A stretch of DNA of 64,000 bases, from NCBI RefSeq assembly GCF_003177035.1, contig NZ_CP029488.1, positions 2,232,001-2,296,000 on the forward strand, given 5' to 3'. Both the position numbers and the translations under genes were made by a program. Position 1 is the stretch's first letter. Every line of letters starts with the position of its first letter. Source of the stretch: Salinisphaera sp. LB1. GTDB lineage: Bacteria > Pseudomonadota > Gammaproteobacteria > Nevskiales > Salinisphaeraceae. Below are positions 8,202 to 16,743 of the stretch, piece after piece. The notes below the pieces were generated by a model that was not told the origin of the DNA, ran no database searches, and worked only from the letters and a program-made list of their open reading frames with translations.

Positions 8202-8340
8202 TCCCAACCCTCTGCACCGAACTCGACACGCTGGCTGGCCGATCCCGCTGCTTGTAATTTCAAAAAAACAAAATCCTGAGACCGGCCCGCGCCGGAAAAG
8301 TTTCCTGCCGTCCTTCCCGCCTTTTGATCGCGCAAACGGT

Positions 8341-9138
8341 CTAGATGCCGTGTGACGCCACCCACGCCGCGAAGGCAATAGACATGCCACCCATGACGAA
8401 TGCGCGCCAGTCCCCGGCGTCGAGCGCGCCGATTTTTGCGCTCGATACAAAAAACGCCAGCGCGACAAACAGGAACAACCCGGCCGCCGCGCCGAATATC
8501 AAACCGGCCGGCAGCGCCACCCCAACAGGCATGATTGCAACACAAAGCGCGCCGAGTCCAGTCCCCAAGGCGGGGAGTACGACTAATATCCGGTGCCCCG
8601 GCCGGGCAGCCAGGCGCCGCGCGAGCACGTAGCCAGCCGGCGCCTTGTGGGCGAGAATGGCCAGTCCGACCCCCCAGCCGTGTGCCGGCATGAGCGTATA
8701 AAGTGCCCCCAGAACGATGCCGCCGCAGACCGAATGCAGGGTGAGAGCCCCGAGCATGGCGCGACCGTCGCGGCCGCCGCTGGTGACATGGAGCGCCATG
8801 CCTACGGCCAGACCGATCGCCAGACCGGCGCTGCCGGTGGCGGCATGGTCACTCAGTGCATGCGGGATCAGCAGCACGAGTGCGGAGGCGAGCATGGCCC
8901 CCGCGGCGGCGGCATCGATGCGCGAGATCAAGCGCGGATCATGCGGGATTGCGCTGATGACAGCGCCGGCAAGAAACGCGACAGCGCTGAACAGGGTGAG
9001 TGTCACCAGGACCCACAAGCCGTCCCGGCTGCCGGCAACCACCAGCGCGAGCCAGCCCGCCGCCGCGCACAGGCACAGCGCCGACATGGCGCGCAGGCCG
9101 GGCTCGGATGACGGGGTCAAAAGCGACGAATCACGCAC
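8341..9138 (-). CDS. ZIP-family metal transporter-like membrane protein
   Basis: 265 residues, about eight hydrophobic helices. Helix 4 reads LTLHSVCGGIVLGALYTL and helix 5 reads ILAHKAPAGYVLARR. These match the positions of the ZIP motifs HS..DG and HK.PEG, but the acidic metal ligands are replaced by G and A. The family moves zinc or other divalent ions into the cytoplasm. A Zur-type box (TGTTATAAAATAACA) lies 28 bases before the start, which supports a zinc link. The start is a GTG at 9138; an ATG at 9087 would shorten it by 17 residues and place the first helix at the N-terminus. Zinc transport activity is uncertain because of the motif changes. Confidence 0.7.
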   Translation of the reverse strand: MRDSSLLTPSSEPGLRAMSALCLCAAAGWLALVVAGSRDGLWVLVTLTLFSAVAFLAGAVISAIPHDPRLISRIDAAAAGAMLASALVLLIPHALSDHAATGSAGLAIGLAVGMALHVTSGGRDGRAMLGALTLHSVCGGIVLGALYTLMPAHGWGVGLAILAHKAPAGYVLARRLAARPGHRILVVLPALGTGLGALCVAIMPVGVALPAGLIFGAAAGLFLFVALAFFVSSAKIGALDAGDWRAFVMGGMSIAFAAWVASHGI

Positions 9139-9165
9139 CGCGCGATGAAAACCGGTTTCAGCGAT

Positions 9166-9180
9166 TGTTATAAAATAACA
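9166..9180 (-). promoter_or_regulatory. Zur-type operator upstream of the ZIP-family gene
   Basis: The 15-mer TGTTATAAAATAACA is a perfect inverted repeat of TGTTAT around AAA. It differs from the gammaproteobacterial Zur consensus TGTTATANTATAACA at one position. It lies in an AT-rich island in the 75-base gap between the emrB-type stop and the ZIP-family start codon, correctly placed to overlap that gene's promoter. Confidence 0.7.
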
Positions 9181-9213
9181 TACCGGATGGATTCGACGGA
9201 TTCCGCGCCGGCG

Positions 9214-10746
9214 CTATTTTGCGTAGGGACGGGAGAACCAGATCAGCACGGTGAGGCCGAGGAATACCCAGCCCGCCAGGGTGTACATCTCGTTGAGACC
9301 GATCATGAACGATTGCTGCTTGATCACGCCCGCCATTGCACTGTAGGCCTGCTCCTGCGTGAGACCGGCCGCGCGGGCCTGGGCCAGCCAGTGCTCGGTG
9401 GCCGGGTCGGCGACCGCGGTATGGGCCGACAGCACGTGATCGTGAAATGCCTCGCGCCAGTCCCAGATCGTTTGCGACAACGATGTGCCGATGGCCAGCG
9501 CGATCAGGCGCATGAAATTGAACAGCCCGGAGGCGCTGGCAATCTTGTCGCGCGGCAGGCCGGTCAGCGACAGGGTGATCAAGGGAATGAAAAAGCAGGC
9601 CAGGCCGATGCCCCAGGGCAGGCGGGTCAGAAACAGGCGTTCGAAGCTGATGTCGGTGTTCGCGTCGGCCTTGACGAACGACAGCAGCGCGAACAGCAGC
9701 ATGCCGAAGGTCACGATCAGCCGGAGATCGATCTTGTCGGTCAGCCGGCCCACGATCGGCGAAAACACGGCGCCGAGCAGTCCGAGCGAGGCCGTGGTGA
9801 TACCGGCCCAGGTGGGGGTGTAGCCCTGGACGTTCTGCAGCCACAGCGGCAGCAGGACCACGCCCGCGAAATACGTCATGAACCCGAACGTGACGCCGAG
9901 TGTCGCTACGGTAAAGTTGCGCCGCGCGAACAGTCGCAGGTCGACCACGGGATTGTCGTCGGTCAGTTCCCAGACGATCCAGAACGACAGGAACACGACC
10001 GCCACGATCGCCAGGGTGGTGATGAACGTCGATTGGAACCAGGCGTCCTCGTTGCCCTTGTCGAGCATGATCTGGAGCGCGCCGACGCCGATGGTCAGCA
10101 GCACCAGCCCGATCATGTCCAGCGGCAGACGGGCGGTGGCCGTCTCGCGCTCACGCAGCACGACCCAGGTGACCAGCGCAGAGAAAATGCCCACCGGCAC
10201 GTTGATGTAGAAGATCCACGACCAGCTGATGTTATCGGTGATCCAGCCGCCGAGGATGGGGCCGGCGACCGGCCCGACCACGGCGGTCATACCCCAGATG
10301 CCGTTGGCGAACCCGCGCTTTTCCGGCGGATAATTGGATAGCAGCAGACTCTGCGACAACGGGATCATCGGGCCGGCGACCAGGCCCTGGGCGGCCCGCA
10401 TGGCGAGCAGGAAATAGAAACTCGGCGCCATACCGCAGGCCAGGGAGGTGGCCGTGAACAGCGCCGTGCAAATCACGAACAACTTGACCTCGCCGACGCG
10501 TTTGGCGAGCCAGCCGGATACCGGCACGGCAATCGCGTTGGCCACGGCGAACGACGTGATCACCCACGTGCCCTGGCTCGACGATACCGCCAGATTGCCG
10601 GCGATGGTCGGGATCGACACATTGGCGATCGACACATCCAGCACGTTCATGAACACCGCGAGCGCGAGGCTCAGGGTGACCATCACCAGTGCGCCGGTCG
10701 GCAGCGGCGCGTCGACGGCACGAGCCGCCCCGGCGCTCTCGCTCAT
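9214..10746 (-). CDS. emrB: DHA2-family MFS multidrug efflux transporter (EmrB-like)
   Basis: 510 residues with 14 predicted membrane helices. DHA2 signatures are visible: NVLDVSIANVSIPTIAGNLA in helix 1, TSFAVANAIAVPVSGWLA, then RAAQGLVAGPMIPLSQSLLL in helix 4, and PILGGWITDNISWSWIFYIN. It is the proton-driven inner-membrane pump of an Emr-type tripartite system. Its start overlaps the adaptor gene stop by four bases (10743-10746), and the outer-membrane subunit gene lies first in the same operon. Substrates cannot be told from sequence. Confidence 0.93.
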   Translation of the reverse strand: MSESAGAARAVDAPLPTGALVMVTLSLALAVFMNVLDVSIANVSIPTIAGNLAVSSSQGTWVITSFAVANAIAVPVSGWLAKRVGEVKLFVICTALFTATSLACGMAPSFYFLLAMRAAQGLVAGPMIPLSQSLLLSNYPPEKRGFANGIWGMTAVVGPVAGPILGGWITDNISWSWIFYINVPVGIFSALVTWVVLRERETATARLPLDMIGLVLLTIGVGALQIMLDKGNEDAWFQSTFITTLAIVAVVFLSFWIVWELTDDNPVVDLRLFARRNFTVATLGVTFGFMTYFAGVVLLPLWLQNVQGYTPTWAGITTASLGLLGAVFSPIVGRLTDKIDLRLIVTFGMLLFALLSFVKADANTDISFERLFLTRLPWGIGLACFFIPLITLSLTGLPRDKIASASGLFNFMRLIALAIGTSLSQTIWDWREAFHDHVLSAHTAVADPATEHWLAQARAAGLTQEQAYSAMAGVIKQQSFMIGLNEMYTLAGWVFLGLTVLIWFSRPYAK

Positions 10747-11969
10747 GAGCCGCTGGCGTCGCTCGTGCCGGCGTTGTGGCCCGACCCTGCGCCGTCATTG
10801 GCCGCCACGATACGCTGGATCAGCCGGTTGGCACCGGCGAGCCGCTGCTGGTAGACATCGGTGTGGTAACGCGGTTGGCTTGGCGCTTTTTTCGCCAGCC
10901 GTGGCCCGCTGGTGTCGTGCAGATCGACCGTTACATTCATCGACAGGCCAAGGCGCAGCGGGTGCTTGTCGAGCTGGTGATGGTTATTGTCGAGTACGAT
11001 GCGTACCGGCACGCGGCGTACGATCTTGATCCAGTTGCCGGTGGCATTCTGCGGCGGCAGCAGTTCGAACGCCGAGCCCGTGCCGGCGCTGATGCCGGCG
11101 ACATGCCCGTGATAGGTCACGTTGCTGCCATAGAAATCGGACACCACCGCGGCCGGCTGGCCGATGCGCATCGAGGCGAGCTCGGTTTCCTTGAAGTTGG
11201 CATCGACCCAGATCTGGTCGTTGGGCACGATCGACAGCATGGGTTTGGACGGATCGACACGCTGGCCGACCTGGACCTGGCGCTGGGCGACATGGCCGGT
11301 GACCGGCGCCGGGATCTTGGTGCGTTGCAGGTTGAGATAAGCACTGCGCAGTGCGCTTTCGGCCTGCTTCACGCGCGGATGGTCGCGGACCGTGGTGCCG
11401 TCCGTCTGCGCCTTGAGTTCGGACAACTTGTGCCGGGCCGCGGCCAGGGCGGCGCGATCCTCGTGATAGGTCGCGCGTGAGCGCTCGAAGGCCTGGCGGG
11501 TCACGCCGTGGGCGTGGACCAGCTTGCGGTCGCGCTGGTAGTCACGCTTGGCCTGGGTGAGCGTGCTCCGGCGTTGCGCGATGATCGACTGCTGTTCGGC
11601 GACCCGGGCATAGAGCTGGTGCACCGAACGCACAGTATTGGCGAGCCGGGCTTCGGCCTGGTCGAGCGCGTTGCGGGCATCGGTGGGATCGAGCCGGACC
11701 AGCGTCTGACCGGCTTTCACGAGATCGGTGTCGTCGGCGGTGATCGACGTGACCGTGCCGCGGACCTGGGGCGTCAGCTGCACCCGATTGCCGTGTACGT
11801 AGGCGTCGTCGGTCTCGGCGTAGAACTGGGCGACCGTGAAGTAGTAAATGGCATAGGCCACGGCCGCGATCACAAAGATCGCGGCCAGGCCCAGCAGATA
11901 CCATTTGCGGCGGTAAGACCTGCCCGAGGTTTCGGTCTCCGGCGAGGCGTTGCTGTTGTCTTCGGCCAT
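10743..11969 (-). CDS. emrA: HlyD/EmrA-family periplasmic adaptor of efflux system
   Basis: 408 residues. One N-terminal membrane anchor (YLLGLAAIFVIAAVAYAIYY at about residues 26-45), then a barrel-sandwich half starting DDAYVHGNRVQLTPQVRGTV, a long coiled-coil of A/R/Q-rich helices (about residues 100-190), and the second half with V-T-G-H-V-A-Q-R-Q-V-Q-V-G-Q. This is the EmrA/membrane-fusion-protein pattern joining the MFS pump to the outer-membrane channel. The ATG at 11969 overlaps the preceding stop by one base; a GTG at 11972 is directly adjacent and also possible. Confidence 0.93.
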   Translation of the reverse strand: MAEDNSNASPETETSGRSYRRKWYLLGLAAIFVIAAVAYAIYYFTVAQFYAETDDAYVHGNRVQLTPQVRGTVTSITADDTDLVKAGQTLVRLDPTDARNALDQAEARLANTVRSVHQLYARVAEQQSIIAQRRSTLTQAKRDYQRDRKLVHAHGVTRQAFERSRATYHEDRAALAAARHKLSELKAQTDGTTVRDHPRVKQAESALRSAYLNLQRTKIPAPVTGHVAQRQVQVGQRVDPSKPMLSIVPNDQIWVDANFKETELASMRIGQPAAVVSDFYGSNVTYHGHVAGISAGTGSAFELLPPQNATGNWIKIVRRVPVRIVLDNNHHQLDKHPLRLGLSMNVTVDLHDTSGPRLAKKAPSQPRYHTDVYQQRLAGANRLIQRIVAANDGAGSGHNAGTSDASGS

Positions 11970-13537
11970 CACGAGTCCACGTGGGCGTTGGCAGCGGTTT
12001 GGCCGGCGCCGGTACCGGCGCCGGCCGCCATCGGCGAATCGCCGTGCTGCGACCAGCCACCGCCCAGCGCCCGGAACAGGTCGGCGGTGTCACGGTAACG
12101 GGTCACACGCGCTTTGGTGTAGTCGAGTTTCGCACTCTGATACTGCGCCTGGGCGGTATACAGATTCACGTAATCCGCAGCCCCGTTGTCGAGTTGCGCG
12201 CGTACGGTCTTCAGGTTGTTCCGGGCCGCCTTGAGCGCGCTGCGTTGTGCTTCCAGGGTGCGCGCATCCGCTTCGATCGAACGCAGGCTGTTGGCCACTT
12301 CGCCGAAAGCCGACAGCGTGGTCGCGCGGTAGTCGGAAAGCGCGGCCACGAATAGATCCTGTGCCTGGCGCTTGGCGGCGTGCAGCCGGCCGCCCTCGAA
12401 CAGCGGCGCGCTCAGTGAAGCGCCCAGCGAGTACAGGGCGAAGGCGGGGTCGCCCAGATCCGACGGCGTCAGCGCCGAGCGGCTGTAGGAACCGCTGATG
12501 CGGATGTCGGGCAGCAGATTCGCCGTGGCCACGCCGATCTGCGCGCTGGCCGCGTGTACCGCGGCAGCCGCGGCCAGGATGTCGGGTCGTTGATCGACCA
12601 GTTGTCCCGGCACGCTCACCGGCAGCTTGCGCGGCAGGCGCAGCTGGTCGAGCGTGAAGCCGGGATCGCTGAAGTCGCCGGGATTGCTGCCGACCAGAAC
12701 GGCCAGCCGGTTGACCGCCAACGTCTTCTGCTTGCGCAGGGGTTCGAGCGAGGCACGTGTGCGGGCGAGCTGGGTCTTGATCTGGGTCGCGTCGGCATCG
12801 ATGGCCGCGCCGTACTTGATCTGCTTGCGCACGATAGCCAGTGCGTTTGCCTGGCTTTTCGCGATATCGCGGGTGGTCTGGATCGCGGCATTGAGACCGG
12901 CCTCGGTAATCGCGGTCGCCACGACGTTGTTGATCAGCGTGACGTAGGTATCGATCACCCGATACTGCTGTTCGTTCAGCTGGGCGTTGCTGGCTTCGAT
13001 CATGCGCCGGGTCTTGCCGAACAGGTCGAGGTCGTAGCTCGCCGTCGCCTGCGCCTGATACAGGTTGAACACATTGGTGAACGACGATTGCGTGATGCCG
13101 AACTGGGCGCCGGTCACGCGATTGCGTGAATAGCCGCCGTTGACACCGATCTGGGGATACAACGCCCCCCGGTTTTCCTTGACCACTTCGCGGGCGGCCC
13201 GGATGCGGGCTCGGCCGGCGGCCAGGGTCGGGCTGTGCTTGATCGCGCGGCCGATCAGCGCATCGAGCTTGTCCGAGCCGAATACCTTGTACCAGTCGGA
13301 CCGGACCTTGCGGGCCCGCTCGAATGCCTGCTTCGGGATCGGCTCGCGTGCGTGGGACGCCTTGGCCGTGCTGTCGCCGCGGGTCGCGCTGTTGATGTTG
13401 TAGGCGTTGTCCGCGGGCTTGGCCGGCGGCTGGTAATCCGGGCCGACGGTGCAGCCGGCGACCAGCGTGAGCAACATGAACGCGGCCGCCAGCGCAGGCT
13501 GCTGCGCCCGGGGGCGTGTGGAAAATGCGGTTCGCAT
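11969..13537 (-). CDS. NodT/OprM-family outer-membrane efflux lipoprotein
   Basis: 522 residues. Signal peptide ending in a lipobox L-V-A-G-C (cysteine near residue 29) followed by TVGPDYQPP, the typical start of NodT-type efflux outer-membrane factors. Two repeats of the TolC-like fold follow: each has long coiled-coil helices, with YDLDLFGKTRRMIEASNAQL in the first and LSAPLFEGGRLHAAKRQAQD in the second. It is the first gene of the three-gene efflux operon, 50 bases downstream of a TTGACA-type promoter and two palindromic operator candidates. Having the outer-membrane gene first is less common than having it last. Confidence 0.92.
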   Translation of the reverse strand: MRTAFSTRPRAQQPALAAAFMLLTLVAGCTVGPDYQPPAKPADNAYNINSATRGDSTAKASHAREPIPKQAFERARKVRSDWYKVFGSDKLDALIGRAIKHSPTLAAGRARIRAAREVVKENRGALYPQIGVNGGYSRNRVTGAQFGITQSSFTNVFNLYQAQATASYDLDLFGKTRRMIEASNAQLNEQQYRVIDTYVTLINNVVATAITEAGLNAAIQTTRDIAKSQANALAIVRKQIKYGAAIDADATQIKTQLARTRASLEPLRKQKTLAVNRLAVLVGSNPGDFSDPGFTLDQLRLPRKLPVSVPGQLVDQRPDILAAAAAVHAASAQIGVATANLLPDIRISGSYSRSALTPSDLGDPAFALYSLGASLSAPLFEGGRLHAAKRQAQDLFVAALSDYRATTLSAFGEVANSLRSIEADARTLEAQRSALKAARNNLKTVRAQLDNGAADYVNLYTAQAQYQSAKLDYTKARVTRYRDTADLFRALGGGWSQHGDSPMAAGAGTGAGQTAANAHVDS

Positions 13538-13564
13538 GGGACCCGATCCGGTGGGAGTTCAGAT

Positions 13565-13580
13565 TGAACTGTACGGTTCA
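13565..13580. promoter_or_regulatory. Palindromic operator candidate 2 of the efflux operon
   Basis: TGAACTGTACGGTTCA is a 16-base palindrome with two central mismatched positions (T opposite G). It lies just downstream of the predicted transcription start of the efflux operon and is followed by another GTTCA half. A TetR dimer here would block transcription. Confidence 0.5.
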
Positions 13581-13593
13581 GTTCAGGTGCGTT

Positions 13594-13622
13594 AATTTAG
13601 TCGCTGGCGGTATGGGTGTCAA
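13594..13622 (-). promoter_or_regulatory. Sigma70-type promoter of the efflux operon
   Basis: On the minus strand TTGACA (13622-13617), a 17-base spacer and TAAATT (13599-13594). The -35 matches the consensus fully and the -10 matches four of six. The predicted start would be near 13587, giving a 50-base leader before the outer-membrane gene. Confidence 0.65.
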
Positions 13623-13636
13623 ATACACATACCGCC
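13606..13636. promoter_or_regulatory. 31-bp palindromic operator candidate 1 between efflux operon and TetR gene
   Basis: Arms GGCGGTATG (13606-13614) and CATACCGCC (13628-13636) are perfect complements; inner bases add three more pairs around a central A. It covers the -35 and the spacer of the efflux promoter and lies 28 bases before the first TetR start codon candidate, so one site could serve repression of both genes. Confidence 0.6.
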
Positions 13637-13664
13637 CTGTGCCGCTCGTTCCAATCGACTGTCC

Positions 13665-14297
13665 GTGGACGCCGTGTCTGCTTGCAAGAACCCATCCAAG
13701 AAAGCCGAACAGGTGCTCGACGCTGCGCGCCGACTCTTCGTCGAACGCGGCTTCGGCGCGACCAACATGGATGCGCTCGCGGCCGCTGCCGGCGTGTCCA
13801 AGGCCACGATCTATGCCCATTACGACAGCAAGGAAGCGTTGTTCGCCGCCACGGCGCGGCGTGAATGCCGACGGTTGGTGGTGCGCATGGCCATTGGCGA
13901 GGATCTTGTCGAGCACCGTGCGCTGGATACGGCGCTCACCCACATCGGGCGGGCATTTCTGGACGCGTTGATGTCCCCCGAGATCGTCGGCCTGTTGCGC
14001 ATGGTGATTGCCGAGTCGACCCGGTTTCCCGAACTCGGTCAGATCTACTACGACAGCGCGCCGGGCCAGACGTTGACCAGCGTGACCTGTTATCTCGAAC
14101 GGGCACGACGCGAGGGCCTGCTGATCGACTGCGATACGCGGCGTGCGGCCGAGCAGTTCCTGAGTCTGCTGCGCGGCGATCTCCATCTCCGGATATTGCT
14201 CGGGCATCCGCCGCCCCGCGCGGAACGCGATCCCGCGATCGACGAAGCCGTGGCCACCTTTATCGCGCGCTACGGCGCTCGTTCTTCGGCACGCTGA
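13665..14297 (+). CDS. TetR-family transcriptional regulator of the efflux operon
   Basis: 210 residues (207 if the second GTG at 13674 is used). The N-terminal helix-turn-helix is clear: AEQVLDAARRLFVERGFGAT then NMDALAAAAGVSKATIYAHY, followed by F-A-A-T-A-R-R-E. The C-terminal ligand domain is of the AefR/C-terminal TetR type and has no identifiable ligand pocket motif. It is divergent from the Emr-type operon, and two palindromes lie between them, so local repression is the natural inference. Neither GTG has a strong ribosome site, which fits low expression. Confidence 0.87.
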   Translation: MDAVSACKNPSKKAEQVLDAARRLFVERGFGATNMDALAAAAGVSKATIYAHYDSKEALFAATARRECRRLVVRMAIGEDLVEHRALDTALTHIGRAFLDALMSPEIVGLLRMVIAESTRFPELGQIYYDSAPGQTLTSVTCYLERARREGLLIDCDTRRAAEQFLSLLRGDLHLRILLGHPPPRAERDPAIDEAVATFIARYGARSSAR

Positions 14298-14389
14298 CGG
14301 CCGGCCCCGAAGCCGGCGGCGGGGTCGCGTTTGCGGCGCGGCGCGGGTAGTGTAGCCGGGCCTGTTGCTGCTGTTCCGAGGATCCCTGC

Positions 14390-15934
14390 ATGCGCGTGAG
14401 GGCCGATACCCGGTTTGCTATTGTCATTGCTGCGACGCTCGCGGCGGTCCCCGGCGTGGTCTGGGCGGCCGGGCGTGATGTGCCGAGCGCGGATCGCGCG
14501 CAGCAGATTCTGGATCAGAACCGGCCGTTGGCCCAAAACGGCGATGCCAGTGCGCAGTACAACATGGGCGTGCTCTACGACCGCGGCTACGGCGTCAAGC
14601 GCGACTATGCCAAGGCGCGGCACTGGTACGAAAAGGCCGCCGCCCAGCATTATGCTCGCGCCGAACACAATCTCGGCATCATGTATGAGGCGGGCAAGGG
14701 CGTGCCGCGTGACCCGGCCAAGGCAGCGCACTGGTTCCGGCGCGGCGCCGATGACGGCCAGGCCGCATCCCAGAACAATCTGGCCGTGCTCTACATGAAG
14801 GGGCAGGGTCTGCCGCAGAATACGGGCAAGGCTGCGTTATGGGCGGCGCGTGCGGCCGCCGGCGGCAACCGGGCGGCGATCGATAATCTGCCGCGAATCA
14901 TCGCCGGTCTGCCGCATGTCCACGTCAATGCCGATCATGTGAATGTGCGCGATCAACCCGATCGCAACTCGTCGGTCGTGGGGCATGCCGACCGCGGTAC
15001 GGTCGCCGTCGTGCTCTCACGCCGCAACGACTGGACGCAGATTCTGCTGCCCGACGACGACACGCTGGGCTGGGTCGCCAATTTCCTGCTGTCGGGCAGC
15101 CAGGGAGCGATCGCCGGTAACGCGGCCCCCGCGCCGGACACCGCCAATGCAGGCGGCGCGGTCGACGCCACGACCCACACCACAACGCCGGCCGCATCGG
15201 ATACCGCCGCGTCCGATCGCGTAGCGAGCGCGGCGGGCCAGGCCGGCGAAACGGCCGCGAACAAAGCGCCTGCGGGATCCACCCGGCCCGAGGCGAAGCC
15301 GCCCCGGCTTGCCGCCAGCGGCGAAAGCCTCGTCGTCGACCACCGCCAGCAGCCGGCGCGGTCGACGGCTGGCAAAGAGGTCGCGCCGAAGACCGCGCCG
15401 GACCGGAAGCCATCGGTTCCGCCAACACCGGAGGTCGCGACGCAACACCAACACGCACCGGTGGATCAGGCACTGCCGAAAACGGCGGGCACCGGCACCG
15501 GCGGCGGTCGTGCGAAACCCGAGGCCGGCGGCTCGGCGGCCGCGACGCCGCCCGCGACGCCGCCCGCGGCGAAGTCCGACTCGTCCGGTTCGCTGATCGC
15601 GAAAATCGCGAAACCGAAACCCGAGCCGAAACCGGTGTCTAAACCGAAACCGAAACCGGAGTCGGCGTCCCAACCGGCACCGAAGACAAAGGCAACCGAG
15701 CCGGCGGCGGCCACGAAACCGTCTCCGGCCGCGGCATCAACGGCAACCCATGCCACGGTGGGCGTGGACGCGATCAACGTGCGCGCCAAGGCAAGACGCG
15801 GCAGCCGCGTGATCGGTCAGTTGCATCGCGGCGACCGCGTGAAACTGGTGGAGGAGCACAACGGTTGGCGTTACGTGCGCACGGCCGGCGGTATGAAGGG
15901 CTGGGTCGCGGGTTATCTGCTCGTGATGCCGTAG
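14390..15934 (+). CDS. Secreted Sel1-repeat protein with two SH3b-like domains and a long Pro/Lys linker
   Basis: 514 residues. Signal peptide at residues 1-26. Three Sel1-type repeats at about residues 45-160 (for example NMGVLYDRGYGVKRDYAKAR, NLGIMYEAGKGVPRDPAKAA, NLAVLYMKGQGLPQNTGKAA). A first SH3b-like segment at about 178-236 begins HVNADHVNVRDQPDRNSSVV. Residues about 240-455 are low complexity, A/P/T-rich, with a KP-repeat block near 405-430. A C-terminal SH3b-like domain (ATVGVDAINVRAKARRGSRV to GWVAGYLLVMP) ends the protein. Such layouts suggest an envelope or peptidoglycan-linked scaffold. GAGGA lies before the ATG. Exact function unknown. Confidence 0.8.
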   Translation: MRVRADTRFAIVIAATLAAVPGVVWAAGRDVPSADRAQQILDQNRPLAQNGDASAQYNMGVLYDRGYGVKRDYAKARHWYEKAAAQHYARAEHNLGIMYEAGKGVPRDPAKAAHWFRRGADDGQAASQNNLAVLYMKGQGLPQNTGKAALWAARAAAGGNRAAIDNLPRIIAGLPHVHVNADHVNVRDQPDRNSSVVGHADRGTVAVVLSRRNDWTQILLPDDDTLGWVANFLLSGSQGAIAGNAAPAPDTANAGGAVDATTHTTTPAASDTAASDRVASAAGQAGETAANKAPAGSTRPEAKPPRLAASGESLVVDHRQQPARSTAGKEVAPKTAPDRKPSVPPTPEVATQHQHAPVDQALPKTAGTGTGGGRAKPEAGGSAAATPPATPPAAKSDSSGSLIAKIAKPKPEPKPVSKPKPKPESASQPAPKTKATEPAAATKPSPAAASTATHATVGVDAINVRAKARRGSRVIGQLHRGDRVKLVEEHNGWRYVRTAGGMKGWVAGYLLVMP

Positions 15935-15953
15935 CGTTATCGCGCCCATAAAA

Positions 15954-15980
15954 AAAGCCGTCTTGGAAAAAGACGGCTTT
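15954..15980. terminator. Bidirectional intrinsic terminator
   Basis: AAAGCCGTCTT (15954-15964) pairs with AAGACGGCTTT (15970-15980). Read on the minus strand it is followed by a run of seven T, so it is strongest for the SDR gene at 16009-16698; on the plus strand the T-run is only three. It separates two convergent genes. Confidence 0.85.
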
Positions 15981-16008
15981 GCATAGCGGCCTGCGTCCGG
16001 TGCGCGCG

Positions 16009-16698
16009 TCAGTCGTCGTCGATTGGCGGCGTCGGGCGAACCAGGATTTCGTTGACATCCACGTGGGCCGGCTGCGAGAGCGCGTACATCACCGAGGCGG
16101 CGATGTCGCGATCGCTCAGGGCGTGTTCGGGGCGATCATCGAAGAACGGGGTATCGACCATGCCCGGTTCGATCAGCGTGGTACGCACCCCAGTGCCTCG
16201 CAACTCCTCGCGAACGCCATAGCCGATCGCAGAGACCGCCCATTTGGTCGCGCTGTACATTGACCCGGGGATGGTCACCCGGCCGGCCGCCGAGCCCGTG
16301 ATCAGCAGATGCCCGCGGCTGGCCTTGAGGGCTTGCGCGGTACACTGGATGGTCAGGCCGACGCCGTAGACGTTGGTCAGGATCATGTCCTTCCAGACGT
16401 CGCTGTCGGCGCCGGTGAAACCGCCCGGTTTGCCGCCAATGCCGGCGTTGGCAAACACGGCGTCGATGCGCCCGAAACGATCGAGTGTCGTGTTCACCAT
16501 CGCTTGCTGCGAAGCCTTGTCGGTGACGTCGCAGGTGATGGCGATGGCTTGCCCGCCCAGTTCGTCGACCAGGCTGTCCAGCGTGGCGGCGGTACGCGCG
16601 GCGAGTGCCACGCGCCAGCCTTCCGCCACGGCCGCGCGAGCGGTTGCCGCCCCGATGCCGGTGGACCCGCCCGTGATCAGCAGAACCGCGTCACGCAT
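16009..16698 (-). CDS. Short-chain dehydrogenase/reductase
   Basis: 229 residues, classical SDR. Nucleotide-binding motif T-G-G-S-T-G-I-G at residues 9-16, N-A-G at about 85-87, catalytic serine in ITGSAAG, and Y-S-A-T-K at about 149-153. The sequence ending LSQPAHVDVNEILVRPT is the usual end of YdfG-like NADP-dependent serine or 3-hydroxy acid dehydrogenase relatives. Substrate not known. It is followed by a strong terminator, and the SlyD gene upstream is 45 bases away on the same strand, so co-transcription is possible. Confidence 0.88.
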   Translation of the reverse strand: MRDAVLLITGGSTGIGAATARAAVAEGWRVALAARTAATLDSLVDELGGQAIAITCDVTDKASQQAMVNTTLDRFGRIDAVFANAGIGGKPGGFTGADSDVWKDMILTNVYGVGLTIQCTAQALKASRGHLLITGSAAGRVTIPGSMYSATKWAVSAIGYGVREELRGTGVRTTLIEPGMVDTPFFDDRPEHALSDRDIAASVMYALSQPAHVDVNEILVRPTPPIDDD

Positions 16699-16743
16699 GA
16701 CTGCCTCCTGATTCGAATCCGTGTGGATGCCACCGCACGCCGG

